A stretch of 64,000 bases of DNA, taken from NCBI GenBank assembly GCA_902702965.1, contig CACRXP010000068.1:635996-699995 (forward strand), in the 5' to 3' direction. Each line of letters begins with the position of its first letter. Positions within the stretch are counted from its first letter, which is position 1. The DNA is from Spirometra erinaceieuropaei. Lineage: Eukaryota; Platyhelminthes; Cestoda; Diphyllobothriidea; Diphyllobothriidae. The position numbers were made by a program, and so were the translations under genes. Of the stretch, positions 48,577 to 58,654 are shown one piece after another. The notes beneath the pieces are model-generated. The model worked only from the letters and a program-made list of their open reading frames with translations, had not been told where the DNA came from and made no database searches.

Positions 48577-50290
48577 ATGACAGCATGTTCGCACCTCATT
48601 ATGGTTGTTGGGCTTGCGGCGAAGCAACATCAGACGCGATTGAGCTCACATAGAAATTGAAACGTAATCATGGCAGGCATTTGTTAAACCTTGCTTCAAT
48701 TACAGAACAACGAGTACCACAAGCAATCTGATTTTATTAGGAGGTTTTAACGGATCTGATGTCGCGAAGAAGTGGAAAATACCAGAAAATCATGCCACCG
48801 GGGCAAAACATGAACCTCGATTCACCACTAGGGAACTACTGCGTCAGAATGTCATTACTACTTAACGGCGACGTATTACTGCCAAAGATAAGTGCACGCA
48901 CGGTAGATATGCTTATTCATAAAATGTTTACCAAAATTCTGAAATGCATTTTCGCTTCAAAAAAGATGACTTAAGGAAGATTGTAAAATTAACCAACGTG
49001 CAGAGCAATTGTATAATAATGCATTTACCTAAAAATGCCTGTTTTCGAACTAATTTCTTTCCAGCTGTATGCAAACCTACATACTGAAAAATGATTAATT
49101 TTCGATGCCCTTGACAATTCAATTGTATTTCATATAAAACATGCAAAAAATATAAACTATTTTACTCATTTGGTAGAACATTACGTATTCGTCCAAAATT
49201 ATACTGGAAGAATTGCTAATATTCGGTTTTCAAAAAGTTTCTTATTATGGGATTTTTTAATAACGTGAAATGCCCGTTCATAAAATATCGTGTCTTTGCG
49301 TTTATTAAATCTAGCCTGTAAAGTTTTTGATATGCTTTGAATCTATTGCCAAATTTTATGAAACCCATATTGTCGTCTCTTTATACCGTAGAGAAGTGCA
49401 CGGTTTTCCGTAGGCGTAAAATATACGACTAGTAGTTTGGAAACACTGAATGCAAGTTAAATGTAGGTCGAATTCAAAATTACTCATGGATTAGAAAAGT
49501 TTCTTAAAACCGAATTATACCTAATCTTCCAGTATAAATCAAGTCCGTAAAATACTGAATCTATTCATGTTTGTTGTTCATGAAATATATTTGAATTTCT
49601 TAAGGCACTGAAAATCAGTGAGACAAACGCATGCTAAGTCAGCTGTTATTTTTTACAGTGTGGTTTTTTGCATGCGTTGGAAAAGGAGTTCTTTCGAAAG
49701 CCGACATCCCGAGGAAACCGAATTGTTGTAGAAGTATGCTGCAAGATGAGAAATCTTACAACACATATTAATTAACATATTCGAAAAGAAAATGCATTTC
49801 AGAATTGCGTTAGGATTTCATGAATTAGCACGTCTGCTGTAGTTATTGATTATTAATCATGTCATCACCTTCAATGACAGCATATCTTCTTACTGAAGGC
49901 AAAAAGAGAAAATATGTATTTCCGTCCCACACCAAGGAATCACAGCAAACGTTAAACACCTTTAAGTTTAAAAATTTTGCGTTTCCTCCGTGAGAAAAAT
50001 ATCAATGCCCGATGTCACCCAATAAGTCTAAACTGGCCGCTTTTGTGTCCCATTTCATTCGCTAAAATGTTCATGGTTTTTGGCTGTATAACATTTTGCT
50101 TTTTTCAGAAGAGGGATTTCAAACCTTTTAAAACCGCACGAGTGAATTGTCAGATATTGGAAATAAATAAATTAATCAAAAAGACAGTTAGAGGATTCCA
50201 CTTCTATGTGCCATCGTCTGAAATTTTATTTCACAATGGCAAAAAAGTCACTCATAATTTTCAGTCGTCCATTGCTGTCAAAAGGTAAAA
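48577..50290 (+). repeat. Direct tandem duplication, unit 2 (contains hairpin copy H)
   Basis: The unit starts with GATGACAGCATGTTCGCACC and CATTATGGTTGTTGG, continues to AACGGATCTGATG, then includes the complete hairpin element at 48899-49841. It ends with the same 3' segment as unit 1, closing near a donor-like AAAAG|GTAAAA at 50281. The exon-like frame, DFKPFKT in both units, shifts frame between the two copies about 30 codons in. That makes a conserved protein unlikely. Confidence 0.65.
48899..49841. mobile_element. Long-hairpin element (copy H)
   Basis: The left terminus (ACGGTAGATATGCTTATTCA, then AAATTCTGAAATGCATTTTC) and inverted right terminus (GCATTTCAGAATTGCG ... TTAGCACGTCTGCTGTA) are both intact. 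Inner inverted pairs include AATTTTCGATGCCC (about 49094) against GGCACTGAAAATCAGTGAG (about 49604). The length is about 940 bases with no protein. It lies in intron 4 of the CUB gene. Confidence 0.75.
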
Positions 50291-52474
50291 AATCATCGTA
50301 GGTCTCTGGAAAAATAATCGTCTTCACACTTAAATGGTGCGTGATATTTAGGAATGGTTCTCTTTCTTCATCGCATGCAGCTTCGTCTATAGTAATGGAC
50401 GCAAGGGTTTAAAATAACACCGTTTTCGAAATGATTGTGGGAAACACGTTTGGCCATCACAGATAAATGGAATTAACAATCACTGATCTCTATCGATGTA
50501 TAAATTTTTCCCTTACACCGCATAAAGACCTCCCAGCGCAATATTTATCATGGTTTGTATCTTTTACGAGCTCAAGAGAACATCTTAGTCATGAATATGA
50601 TTGCGCGAAGAACAGTAACGTAGTAATAAGTTTGATGTCTGCTAAATATCGTCTAAATTGCCGACAAAACTTGAGAATATATTGGGCGAAAAAAACCTTA
50701 TATCATCGCCAAGTGCATTGTCCCATCTGGCGAACCTTTCAGTTGGAGTTAAAGGCACGGAATTTTACGCTTTATTGTTTAAGTGACTTAATGTTAGTAA
50801 ACCTGTTTTTGCTACAGTTACTGATCATGCTATCGATAACGGCGTTCAGATCGAGCTGATAACGACAACATCGATATTGAACAATAAAGTCTAGTAGATA
50901 TCAGGTGCATAGAAAAAGACGCTGGAGACGGAACACTTCAGACTGACTAAAACATGAAGCGCTCGGAGCTAAGGAAATGAATTAGGGGGATTACGTTTCC
51001 GTTGGTCTTTAGATAGATTAAGTATGAAATAAACTTTTTAGCTGCGATACATAGAGGATCGCTTATTCATTCTAGCGAGTGCCATGGGAACCACTCCGTT
51101 ACTTATGGCAGGGAACATCAAAAAACCACAAGGTTCATACCGAACGCTTTTATTTTGTTATGTAATCGATCATATGCCATCAGTCAGGCATACACGGTTT
51201 ACTTAATATATGATAAGTAGTACAGCCAGAAAAGTCATTAAGCCGCCTTCCTGCTTGTAGGATGGTTTTGGAAGTCCAGCCTCTAGTTTCTTTGAGGCTT
51301 GTGTTCTTTGTCAACATTCGGAAATGTGACGACTGCCCTGGCTTACGTTAATGCTCTTCAAGTCTAGGAAAACGCCTAGTTTATTTATTCAGGGATAATT
51401 ATTTGGCCGAGGTCATTTGTACTCTGTACATTAATGTTGCCCAATTGTTAAAGATGTATGCCTTGACCGTGGTCTTGAATGCCTGGCAGAGACAAAGAGC
51501 CGATATTAAATGTGATTTCTATGCGGCCGGAGTATAGGTAGAAAACTGTCGCGCATAAAGCCGGATGGTCACATGATGCTGGGGAGGATTAACGTTGTGG
51601 GTAGTTATTCGGTCACAACTTTGGTGACGTTGCAGACTACTGACAAAAGGAAGCTCCTTCAAACAGAGGACTTCCGCCCTGAGTCTTACACAGACCGCTG
51701 GTCTCTGGAATTCCGCTTAAGCTTTCTGACGTCGCAGATAACATGGGGGTACAAAGTGCCCTGCAAATGCTGGTGTATTCTTCCTTTTAGGATGTTTGAA
51801 TATCATAAAAATATAAATGAATGAATTTTTTACAATATTCTTATCTCCTCTTGAATAGCAATTTCTCTTGAGCTTTATCAAAATGCACTTTGAGGACAGT
51901 GGAAAAATTCAAAAAAAATTAGGCATATTCAAAGAATGTTCTAGCGACTTTATTGTCATATCAAGAAAAGGTCAGGACGGTTCATATATTCTTGCCGAGT
52001 ACGAACCAACCTAAATTGATATAAATTCCCAGAGGGCATCCATCTCGCCACTTCGTTTCCAATCATTGAATAGCCTTTGGAAAAACAGGTCTTCTATTAA
52101 AAATGTACCAACGTGAAGTTCGGCGAAGTATCTCGATGAGCTATGTCCTAACCCGATCGGTGAGCAAATTTTCAACTCTATAAGTATCTGCAGATGCAGA
52201 TTAGCCGGCAAATGCAAAATAGACTGAAATAGCTAAGTCTTAGTTTTTAGTCTTTATCAACCAGCCAGACCTAGCTCCAGATTCTAAAAAAACCTTGAAT
52301 TTGACCGTGGCTGCGACATAAAAACTGATAGTGCGCATAGTACCTCAACATATTTAAAGAGACAGTCTTTAAATTTATCGAATTCGTAAAGATCATGTAA
52401 AAAATGCCGCGTTTACAAGGCTTTACGCTGGGATATCCAAACGTAATTTTTTCAGGAGCATATATTCCAATAGA
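50291..52474 (+). other. Intron 4 remainder, no supported exon
   Basis: Open frames of 130 codons (50467-50859) and 83 codons (51573-51824) occur but lack domain signatures, and I found no phase-2 exon pair that would extend CUB2. I see no repeat shared with other parts of the window. Confidence 0.35.
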
Positions 52475-52530
52475 AATTCTGCTGACAAAGACTAAGGAGA
52501 CTGAAATGGCCATGCCAGGCCTACTAAACG
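52475..52530 (-). repeat. SINE family 1 body fragment
   Basis: The complement reads CCTGGCATGGCCATTTCAGT then CTCCTTAGTCTTTGTCAGC. This matches the conserved body block of the family seen at 60330-60370. Head and tail are absent. Confidence 0.6.
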
Positions 52531-52647
52531 CGATCGACTACGCATACCAAATCCCAGAATTGAGGCAGCTTGAATTCGAACCCTGGGGTCTTGTGCTTTC
52601 GAGTCTGGCATTTCACCATCGAGTCTTGACGTGTTGCCTCTTCGATT

Positions 52648-52865
52648 ATTAATGGATGTTTTGGAAGACTTTGAATAATTCATATTGACCCAACTGTGAA
52701 CAACTAGCGGCTCAGTGGGATTCGAACACACACAGTAAGGGGAAGGCTTTAGTTTAGCCAACGCTCTAACCACTTGAGCTACGAGGCCCCGCCGGACGAT
52801 GCGAGTTTAATCACATTTGGGTCAATTTACCCGCTCAACCTACTGAAATGTCTGAATTTCACCAA
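52648..52865 (-). repeat. tRNA-derived SINE, family 2 (copy a)
   Basis: The minus strand reads GGCGGGGCCTCGTAGCTCAA, GTGGTTAGAGCGTTGGCTAA, and a B-box-like GTTCGAATCCC. A tail follows (TTCACAGTTGGGTCAATATG). An enlarged gap between the anticodon region and the T arm rules out a normal tRNA. The leader GTGATTAAACTCGC is shared with the other copies. Confidence 0.75.
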
Positions 52866-52949
52866 AGCTGATTCAGAAGGTTGACTGCCAAGCAGGATTT
52901 CCTAAATAATTCACTTAGGATCAACGAACTGACAACTAGGCTCACGTAT

Positions 52950-53012
52950 TTCATAGATGTTTTGGCAGATTTTTAATAATTTATTTTTACCCAACTGTGA
53001 AAAACTCGGCGC
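52950..53012 (-). repeat. SINE family 2 tail fragment (copy b)
   Basis: CATAGATGTTTTGGCAGATT through ACCCAACTGTGAAAAACTCG is the complement of the family tail. It stops abruptly where copy c begins in the opposite orientation. Confidence 0.6.
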
Positions 53013-53215
53013 AGTTACATGCCCAACCTTGACCCAGCATAACCCAAATGTGATTAAACTTGCGTCGTCCGGCGGGGCCTCGTAGCTCAGGTGGTTAGAG
53101 CGTTGGCTAAACTACAGCCTTTTCCTTACTGCGTGGGTTCGAATCCCCTGGAGGCGCCGAGTTATTCACAGTTGGACATATATGAATTTTCGATTGTTAT
53201 TAGATATAGTAATTA
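53013..53215 (+). repeat. tRNA-derived SINE, family 2 (copy c)
   Basis: A leader (ACCCAAATGTGATTAAACTT) precedes the tRNA-like head GGGGCCTCGTAGCTCAGGTG and the B box GGGTTCGAATCCCCT. The ends of the head (GGGGCCTC with GAGGCGCC) still pair like an acceptor stem, with one mismatch. An anticodon loop with T33 is lacking, and about 12 extra bases precede the T arm. Thus it is a SINE, not a working tRNA gene. Confidence 0.75.
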
Positions 53216-53409
53216 TAGTAGGTAGGGGGTTCATCGTTTTCGTTGCTAAACCTGTAAGGCGTTTTGTGTATTGGCCTCCTAGATGCTATGGTTCTGTCAG
53301 CGAAGGCTCTACATTATGCCTCAAAACCCCTCAAGACAAGTAGGTACCCTAACGCGATTGACGAACGTCTCTCCGACGGTAACTTATATATCAGATAACG
53401 ACTAACAAA

Positions 53410-53575
53410 GCAGCAGGCCCGCCACGTAATGGTGAAGTTGTGCACTCAACATGTAAAAGGCCCTGGGTCCGAATCCAACGTACCCCGAATTCTGAGGCTG
53501 AGCACGGCTAGCTCATGTTAAATAATTGGCCAAGCATAGTCATTTTAGTCTTCTTTATCTTTCATAGCTATTTTT
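53410..53575 (+). repeat. tRNA-derived SINE, family 1 (decayed)
   Basis: The head is GTGAAGTTGTGCACTCAACA with the B-box-like GGGTCCGAATCC. The body follows with GAGGCTGAGCACGGCTAGC, then ATTGGCCAAGCATAGTC and TTTTAGTCTTCTTTATCTTT. The order and spacing of family 1 are kept, with many substitutions. Confidence 0.55.
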
Positions 53576-53765
53576 AACAGATTTTGCATAATTTTTATTG
53601 ACCCAACAGTGAAAAACTCGGCACCTCGGTGAAGGTCGAACCCACGGAGGAAAAGGAAGGCCGTAGTGAAGTCAACGCTCTAACCGCTTGAGCTACGAGA
53701 CACCGCCGGACGACGCGAGTTAAATCACATGTGGGCCAAGTTGGGTCAAGGTTGGGCGGGTAAAT
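53576..53765 (-). repeat. tRNA-derived SINE, family 2 (copy d)
   Basis: The complement carries GGCGGTGTCTCGTAGCTCAA, GCGGTTAGAGCGTTGAC and GTGGGTTCGACC. Its leader (CCCAACCTTGACCC, then AACTTGGCCCACATGTG) abuts the leader of copy e head to head. Confidence 0.7.
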
Positions 53766-53920
53766 TTACCCAAATATAATTCAACTTGAGTCGTTGGTTG
53801 CTCACTTGGCTAGAGCGTTGGCTGTTTTAAAGCCTTCCTCTAACTCCGTGGGTTCGACTCCCATCGGGGCGGCGAGATTTCCACAGTTGGACCAATATAA
53901 ATTTCTTATCTCTGTCAGCA
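53766..53920 (+). repeat. tRNA-derived SINE, family 2 (copy e)
   Basis: The head is GTCGTTGGTTGCTCACTTGG, CTAGAGCGTTGGCTGTTTTA, AAGCC, then GGGTTCGACTCCC. The loop GTTTTAA between GGCT and AGCC has a T33-like T and a TTT anticodon. That suggests a tRNA-Lys(UUU) ancestor, though the variable region is too long for a working tRNA. Confidence 0.7.
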
Positions 53921-54758
53921 GAACTTTCACAAGAAAACAAGTTTATGAAAAACGAACGCGTCAGTTTCTTAGCCCAATACCATTCAAACGTGGCATTTGC
54001 CTAGATGATTCATGTGAGTTGGGTAAATTCTATGGCACCTGGTAGCCTGAAGTATAATGCGTATTCTCAGATTTTTATGCTTCAGTCATGTTCGTTCCCT
54101 GATTTCCTGCAAGCGCAAGCGGGGCCCATAACCTGATTCGTCGGCCTTCATCCTATGATACAGTTTTCTAATGTACCCGAATTTATTTGTCGGAATGATT
54201 CTCTAGAGAAAAAGCCTATCTGCTTCTTGTCAGTACTATACCTTATTTTGACCGACATCAGTATCAGTTTATTTTGTACTGAACATATTTATTCGACTGT
54301 AACAATGCAATTGCATGTCACTTTTATGATACTCGCTATAATTAGAGAGAGATTTTTATCGGCAAGTAGTTACTTGAATATGTATCAATGGTCTTTAGGT
54401 TCGTTCGGTAATTATCCCTTGCAGTATTTAGGGAAAGAATAAAGCATATGACCGGGGTGGAGAATATGAACTGCTTGCTATATCTCTCTGCGTAGGCACT
54501 GTTTGGTAGGGTCTTGGCCGAAATCGAGTCACGCTCCTCAACGGCTCTAACTCTGGTAGATAGACATTCTTTGAACTGAACCTCCGCGAGGACTCAATGG
54601 TAAGAAAATATCTATGTAGACTCATTGTTCTATACATCCTACACGTATTCCTTTGGTAAAAAACAAAAAAATCTGTTTACAATTGGCCAAATGCAAGAGA
54701 CCTTGGCCAGCGCACATTCTCACTGAACATATTGCCGTTATGTTTGGGTACCTAACAG

Positions 54759-54964
54759 AGAACTTTACAACACGACCAAATCCCTTACGTCCGCAAAATG
54801 GAATAGGAAGGTTTACAGTGCCTGTTTTAGGCCCTCGGTGTTTACTTCTAAATCTAAGGTGCTACTGTTCTTCGTCCCCGTGGGCTCATACCGTTCTGCT
54901 GGACACGGGGCTTTAAATGGCTTTTATAAGGCTACACTCGTAAAGCTATATAAATACGATTCCC
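54759..54964 (+). CDS. CUB-domain protein, candidate exon 5 (second half of CUB2)
   Basis: The frame reads KVYSACFRPSVFTSKSKVLL, then FFVPVG and GALNGFYKATL. This is the C4, S-x-S-x-V-L-L-x-F and GF strand order expected for the second half of a CUB domain. An acceptor at TACCTAACAG (54749-54758) enters in phase 2, matching exon 4. However, it leaves the third cysteine motif (CRYVWV, TGC at 54733) outside. An earlier acceptor at GGCCAG (54710) would include that motif but also an in-frame TGA (54724-54726). The 3' end is either CTC|GTAAAG (54939, phase 0) or CCC|GTAATA (54964, phase 1, as in exon 3). Boundaries are therefore tentative. No transmembrane or later exon was found downstream. Confidence 0.5.
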
Positions 54965-55743
54965 GTAATAAATGCACAATAACTTACCGCCTTCTAGCCC
55001 CGGTCATACAGTTTATTCTTGTCGTGTTTGAGCTATTCCTGACCTTGAACATGTAGCAGTTTGATATGCTTACACCAACTATCTGGTCAAAATGCACCGG
55101 GCAACGCCACGTGTATAGTAAAAACGTTTGGTGCCACAACCATTTTTGGCGGCCACTGGATATTTTGAGTGCGTGAATGAGAATTATTCCGGATTCTTTG
55201 ACTCATAACACACTGCTAACGTATATGGACCTGTCTGAATTACATAATGCGGGACGATCCATGATCTGATATATCTGGACCTTCTTAATGTTAAAAATAA
55301 TCAAGAATAGAAGTGGACAGTCTTTATTCTAAATTATTTCCGGAAATCTGCTTTTCTAGCAACTGTAATAGTTTTTTAAAGTCAAGCTATTTACTGCAAC
55401 CTTGTGGCTCTCTGTTAATGTTTAAAACTACACTCTGGGACATCACCTTTAAAATGGACAGGTAGAGACTCATTTCGATAAAACTATGTGCTTACGAAAA
55501 TAAAAGGCTACAAAACAAAGAGGGCTGAGAAAACACCACAGTATCTGATTGTGCATGATTAAAATACGCCCAAAACGCTCGGATAATAAGATGTATGAAT
55601 ACTAAATTTGCTTGGGGAGAGTTTTCGTCTAAAGCCATATAATTTTTTTGCGATAAAACTTTCTGCTGGCACCAGCGAAATCTAGAGCAAATAAAGCACA
55701 TGGGATAATTAAATGCATCATATGTCCAAAAATGCAGAAAAAC

Positions 55744-56670
55744 CATCAGTGGCCGATCTAACAAAATGTTCTCTGAAAGTTTGAAAAGATTTTCCACTAA
55801 GAAAGATTATTTAAGTAGGGTACAATATTAGACATCTTGTGGAACAAACTTGCAATATTTTAGATACTACAGAATTTTGGTTTTTAATCGGAATTTCTTT
55901 CAGCCACATTTTAAACGAAGTCCATCAAAATTAACACCGTAACAAGATGCATTTTTCGTCAGTGTTTGATGCCCCTTAAATTCAACTGTTTTTCTGAATG
56001 CATGCAAAAAATTTTTTCCTTGTACTGAATCCAAGCAAATATTTTTCACTTACGTATTTACTCACAAAGAGTTAATTTTAGCTTTTTAAAACGTTTGTCA
56101 TTAAGACATTTGCTAACACCGTGTAGCGTCCATTCAAATTGTATCGTGTCTGTCTGTTTAATATTGCTCTTAATTAGATATGCAATATAGTCCACATTCG
56201 TTACGAAATGTTATGGCGTGAGGGAGTGTGTGTTTTTCTTTACACGCAAAGTACACAGCTTAACGACAAAGAGCTCTACACGAAAAGGCAACAAATGTCA
56301 AGTCAAAACTAGTAATAAACTTTATTTTTTAAAAAAGATGTCACTTATTCAAGCAAAGAATGTCAATTAACCATGACTCTCTACTTAGTGAGTACAATAA
56401 ATAAGGTCCTTTCGGAGGTTCCTATGTAATTTGTGTGAATTTACAGAAACATATAAAAGCGATTAAAAATGCATACTGCCTAAGTTGTGCCTTTTACTAA
56501 CGGGTTTTCTTGCGTATGTTTAGAAAGAAACGCATTCATAAATCAATATTCTGGCGTGCCCGAAACATTAGGAAAATACTCGCGAGATAATCTGCCTTAA
56601 GGTCCATGTAATAACTCTAATCGAAAACCAGTTTTCAGACTCTTGGCTTATATTTCATGAGACTGCAGTA
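55744..56670. mobile_element. Long-hairpin element (copy J)
   Basis: The left terminus (ATCAGTGGCCGATCTAACAA, then GATTATTTAAGTAGGGTAC) and inverted right terminus (CTAATCGAAAACCAGTTTTC ... TTTCATGAGACTGCAGTA) fit the family. The inner motif TTTGATGCCCCTTAAATTCA (about 55966) is the left-arm block seen in other copies. The length is about 930 bases. Confidence 0.65.
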
Positions 56671-58654
56671 CTACGGCAAGGACGCAAACGACGTCATTGG
56701 GAAGCGAAAATGAGCACAAAGGGCTTTCGGACATGCACTGACATCTCACCTTGCTTCTCTTTTACTGCAATGGCGGCAATAACTGGGGTCACCTGATGCC
56801 GGACAAACTGAATACAGACAGCGAATGTATCGAAGCGGTAGGTGCATGCAGAACGCGGTCATTTGCGAATGCACCTATAGAAACTAACTGAACTGCCTCG
56901 CTGGTCGCAGATCAACGGCCCCACTTTGGCAAATTGTATGAACTGTGATTGAAACGAGCAGATAGACTACGCTAGAGACATTTAGTTAAGGTTGAATGCA
57001 GGTTTGCAGATGACCCATCATGTCAGTGTTTCGTCAACATTACCCGCCAAAAGTCGTCATAATATGAGGCTTGTAGAATATAGACAGGTACGTGTAAGTA
57101 CTCATCGTCAAAGGAAAACTGCGCCGAATATCTTCATGAGCAACACATTTGTCCGTCATTAGTCCATCAGCTCGGCATATCACAAACAAGCCTTCCGATA
57201 GCACAAGACGCCTTGTGGTTAGGCCCAATTAATTGCTGAGCTGACATAAAGTATCTAAGTCAGCGTTGGGCATTGTTTTACTACATTTCTCAGGACTACA
57301 TTTTTATGTGCAAATAACCTTGAACTTGACAGCTGGAAAGCTGTTTACCGGCGGCAGGGGCTTAAGATATGCATCCCAATTGTCGTCGGTAATAACGTTT
57401 TTTAATTTTCCCTATTTTAACACACGTGAGACTGTCTTCCATCCCATAGAAGAACTGCATTTATTTGATGGACAACTTTTAAAAGAAGCCCTGCTTGTAA
57501 AACAGCATGAGATATTTTTTCGCACAGTTCATTAACTTCCATTAGGATATCTGTAGTTGTATGCAGGTAGCATAACGTATGCTTTTTTTATGACACACTA
57601 TAACTTTTCCTAATGATTTTATTTGCCTGTAAATTAGCGAAATTCATCGTTGTTGCAGACATTTTTTCCTAACATGTTATGACTACAATAAGTGTTTTAC
57701 TGACTGGTATTTCTCAAGGAACGCAGATTACCTTGACCGACATGTTGCCAAAAATGTCCATATTTTCAAATATTACATCTGCTATGACATTTTTGATATG
57801 TGCTTAAAACTATGAAGTCGCGAGTAAACTTGCCCGTCAGAAGACGAATTGAATGACGGAGCACTCGAAGACTAGGTACACAAAGCTTTCGCCATTAGGG
57901 ATTGCCCACTCCATAACTTTTAGCCTTAATCGGCCAACTTTCAACACCACGCGTGCGGCGGTTCAAACCATGCAGGTTAATATGGATCACGCTCTTTGCT
58001 ACTGACCATGTTTTGTAAAATTTAAACACACGGCAAGAACAGCATTTAAGCAACAGCGTTGTTCTAACACTCCTATGTCTCCTACCAGAATAACATCACT
58101 CTCTCTTGGAACCTAGATCACCAGTTCTCCTTTGGACAGTCCAATAATCGTGCGTTCGAGGACCAAAAATGTTATGGCTAATTGAGAAGCAAAATTTCCA
58201 TTCTGGAACTCGCAACCTCTAAGCCAACCCGTTTCTCGGTATAAAGACAAGTTAGGATTAATGGTGCAAATAAACCCTCTGCTGGATTGCCGCGATGTCG
58301 AAATCGTTGTTGCGATTGCAAAGGGTCTCGTCGCAGGGCCATTTTCCAAGGTATTGGTGCTGGGTAGCATTGCATTCCAGTGGAACTCCCCACACACTAG
58401 CGGGTCCCAAACTCCTGCAGCGGTAGCGCACTGGTGCTGAACTCATGACAGCCCTATGGTCTTAAAAACAGGGCTGAAATCCCAGTCATAAAATTGGAAT
58501 TGGTCTAATGATGCGCCAAGAAGGCCTCGAATAGCCTGATGGACCTTGGTTGAAGTTAGACAACAAATATTTAAAAAATAAACTTTAAAATGGACCACCC
58601 ACTCGATTCATGAGGAAAAATCGTGAAGCACGATTTGTAGACATTTCAGCAGTC
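56671..58654. other. No supported gene
   Basis: An 89-codon frame at 57266-57535 follows a good acceptor (CTACATTTCTCAG, about 57292) and contains a possible donor, but it shows no domain and no phase link to the CUB gene. Minus-strand frames at 58113-58446 overlap each other and have no motif. A tRNA-like scrap (GCAGCGGTAGCGCACTGGTG at about 58417) may be another decayed SINE. Confidence 0.35.

Noticed and set aside
50467..50859. 130-codon plus-strand gene
   Set aside because: No domain, no splice framing matching the CUB gene, and a residue mix typical of AT-rich chance frames. It was kept only as unexplained intron sequence.
53070..53160. Possible functional tRNA gene
   Set aside because: A and B boxes and most of an acceptor stem are present, but the anticodon loop lacks T33 and about a dozen extra bases precede the T arm. 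Four other copies share the same flanks, so it is a SINE head.
57289..57390. Downstream CUB-gene exon after CTACATTTCTCAG
   Set aside because: The acceptor and a GTAATA donor frame an open stretch, but no CUB, EGF, LDL-receptor or transmembrane pattern is visible and the phase link to exon 5 is unknown.
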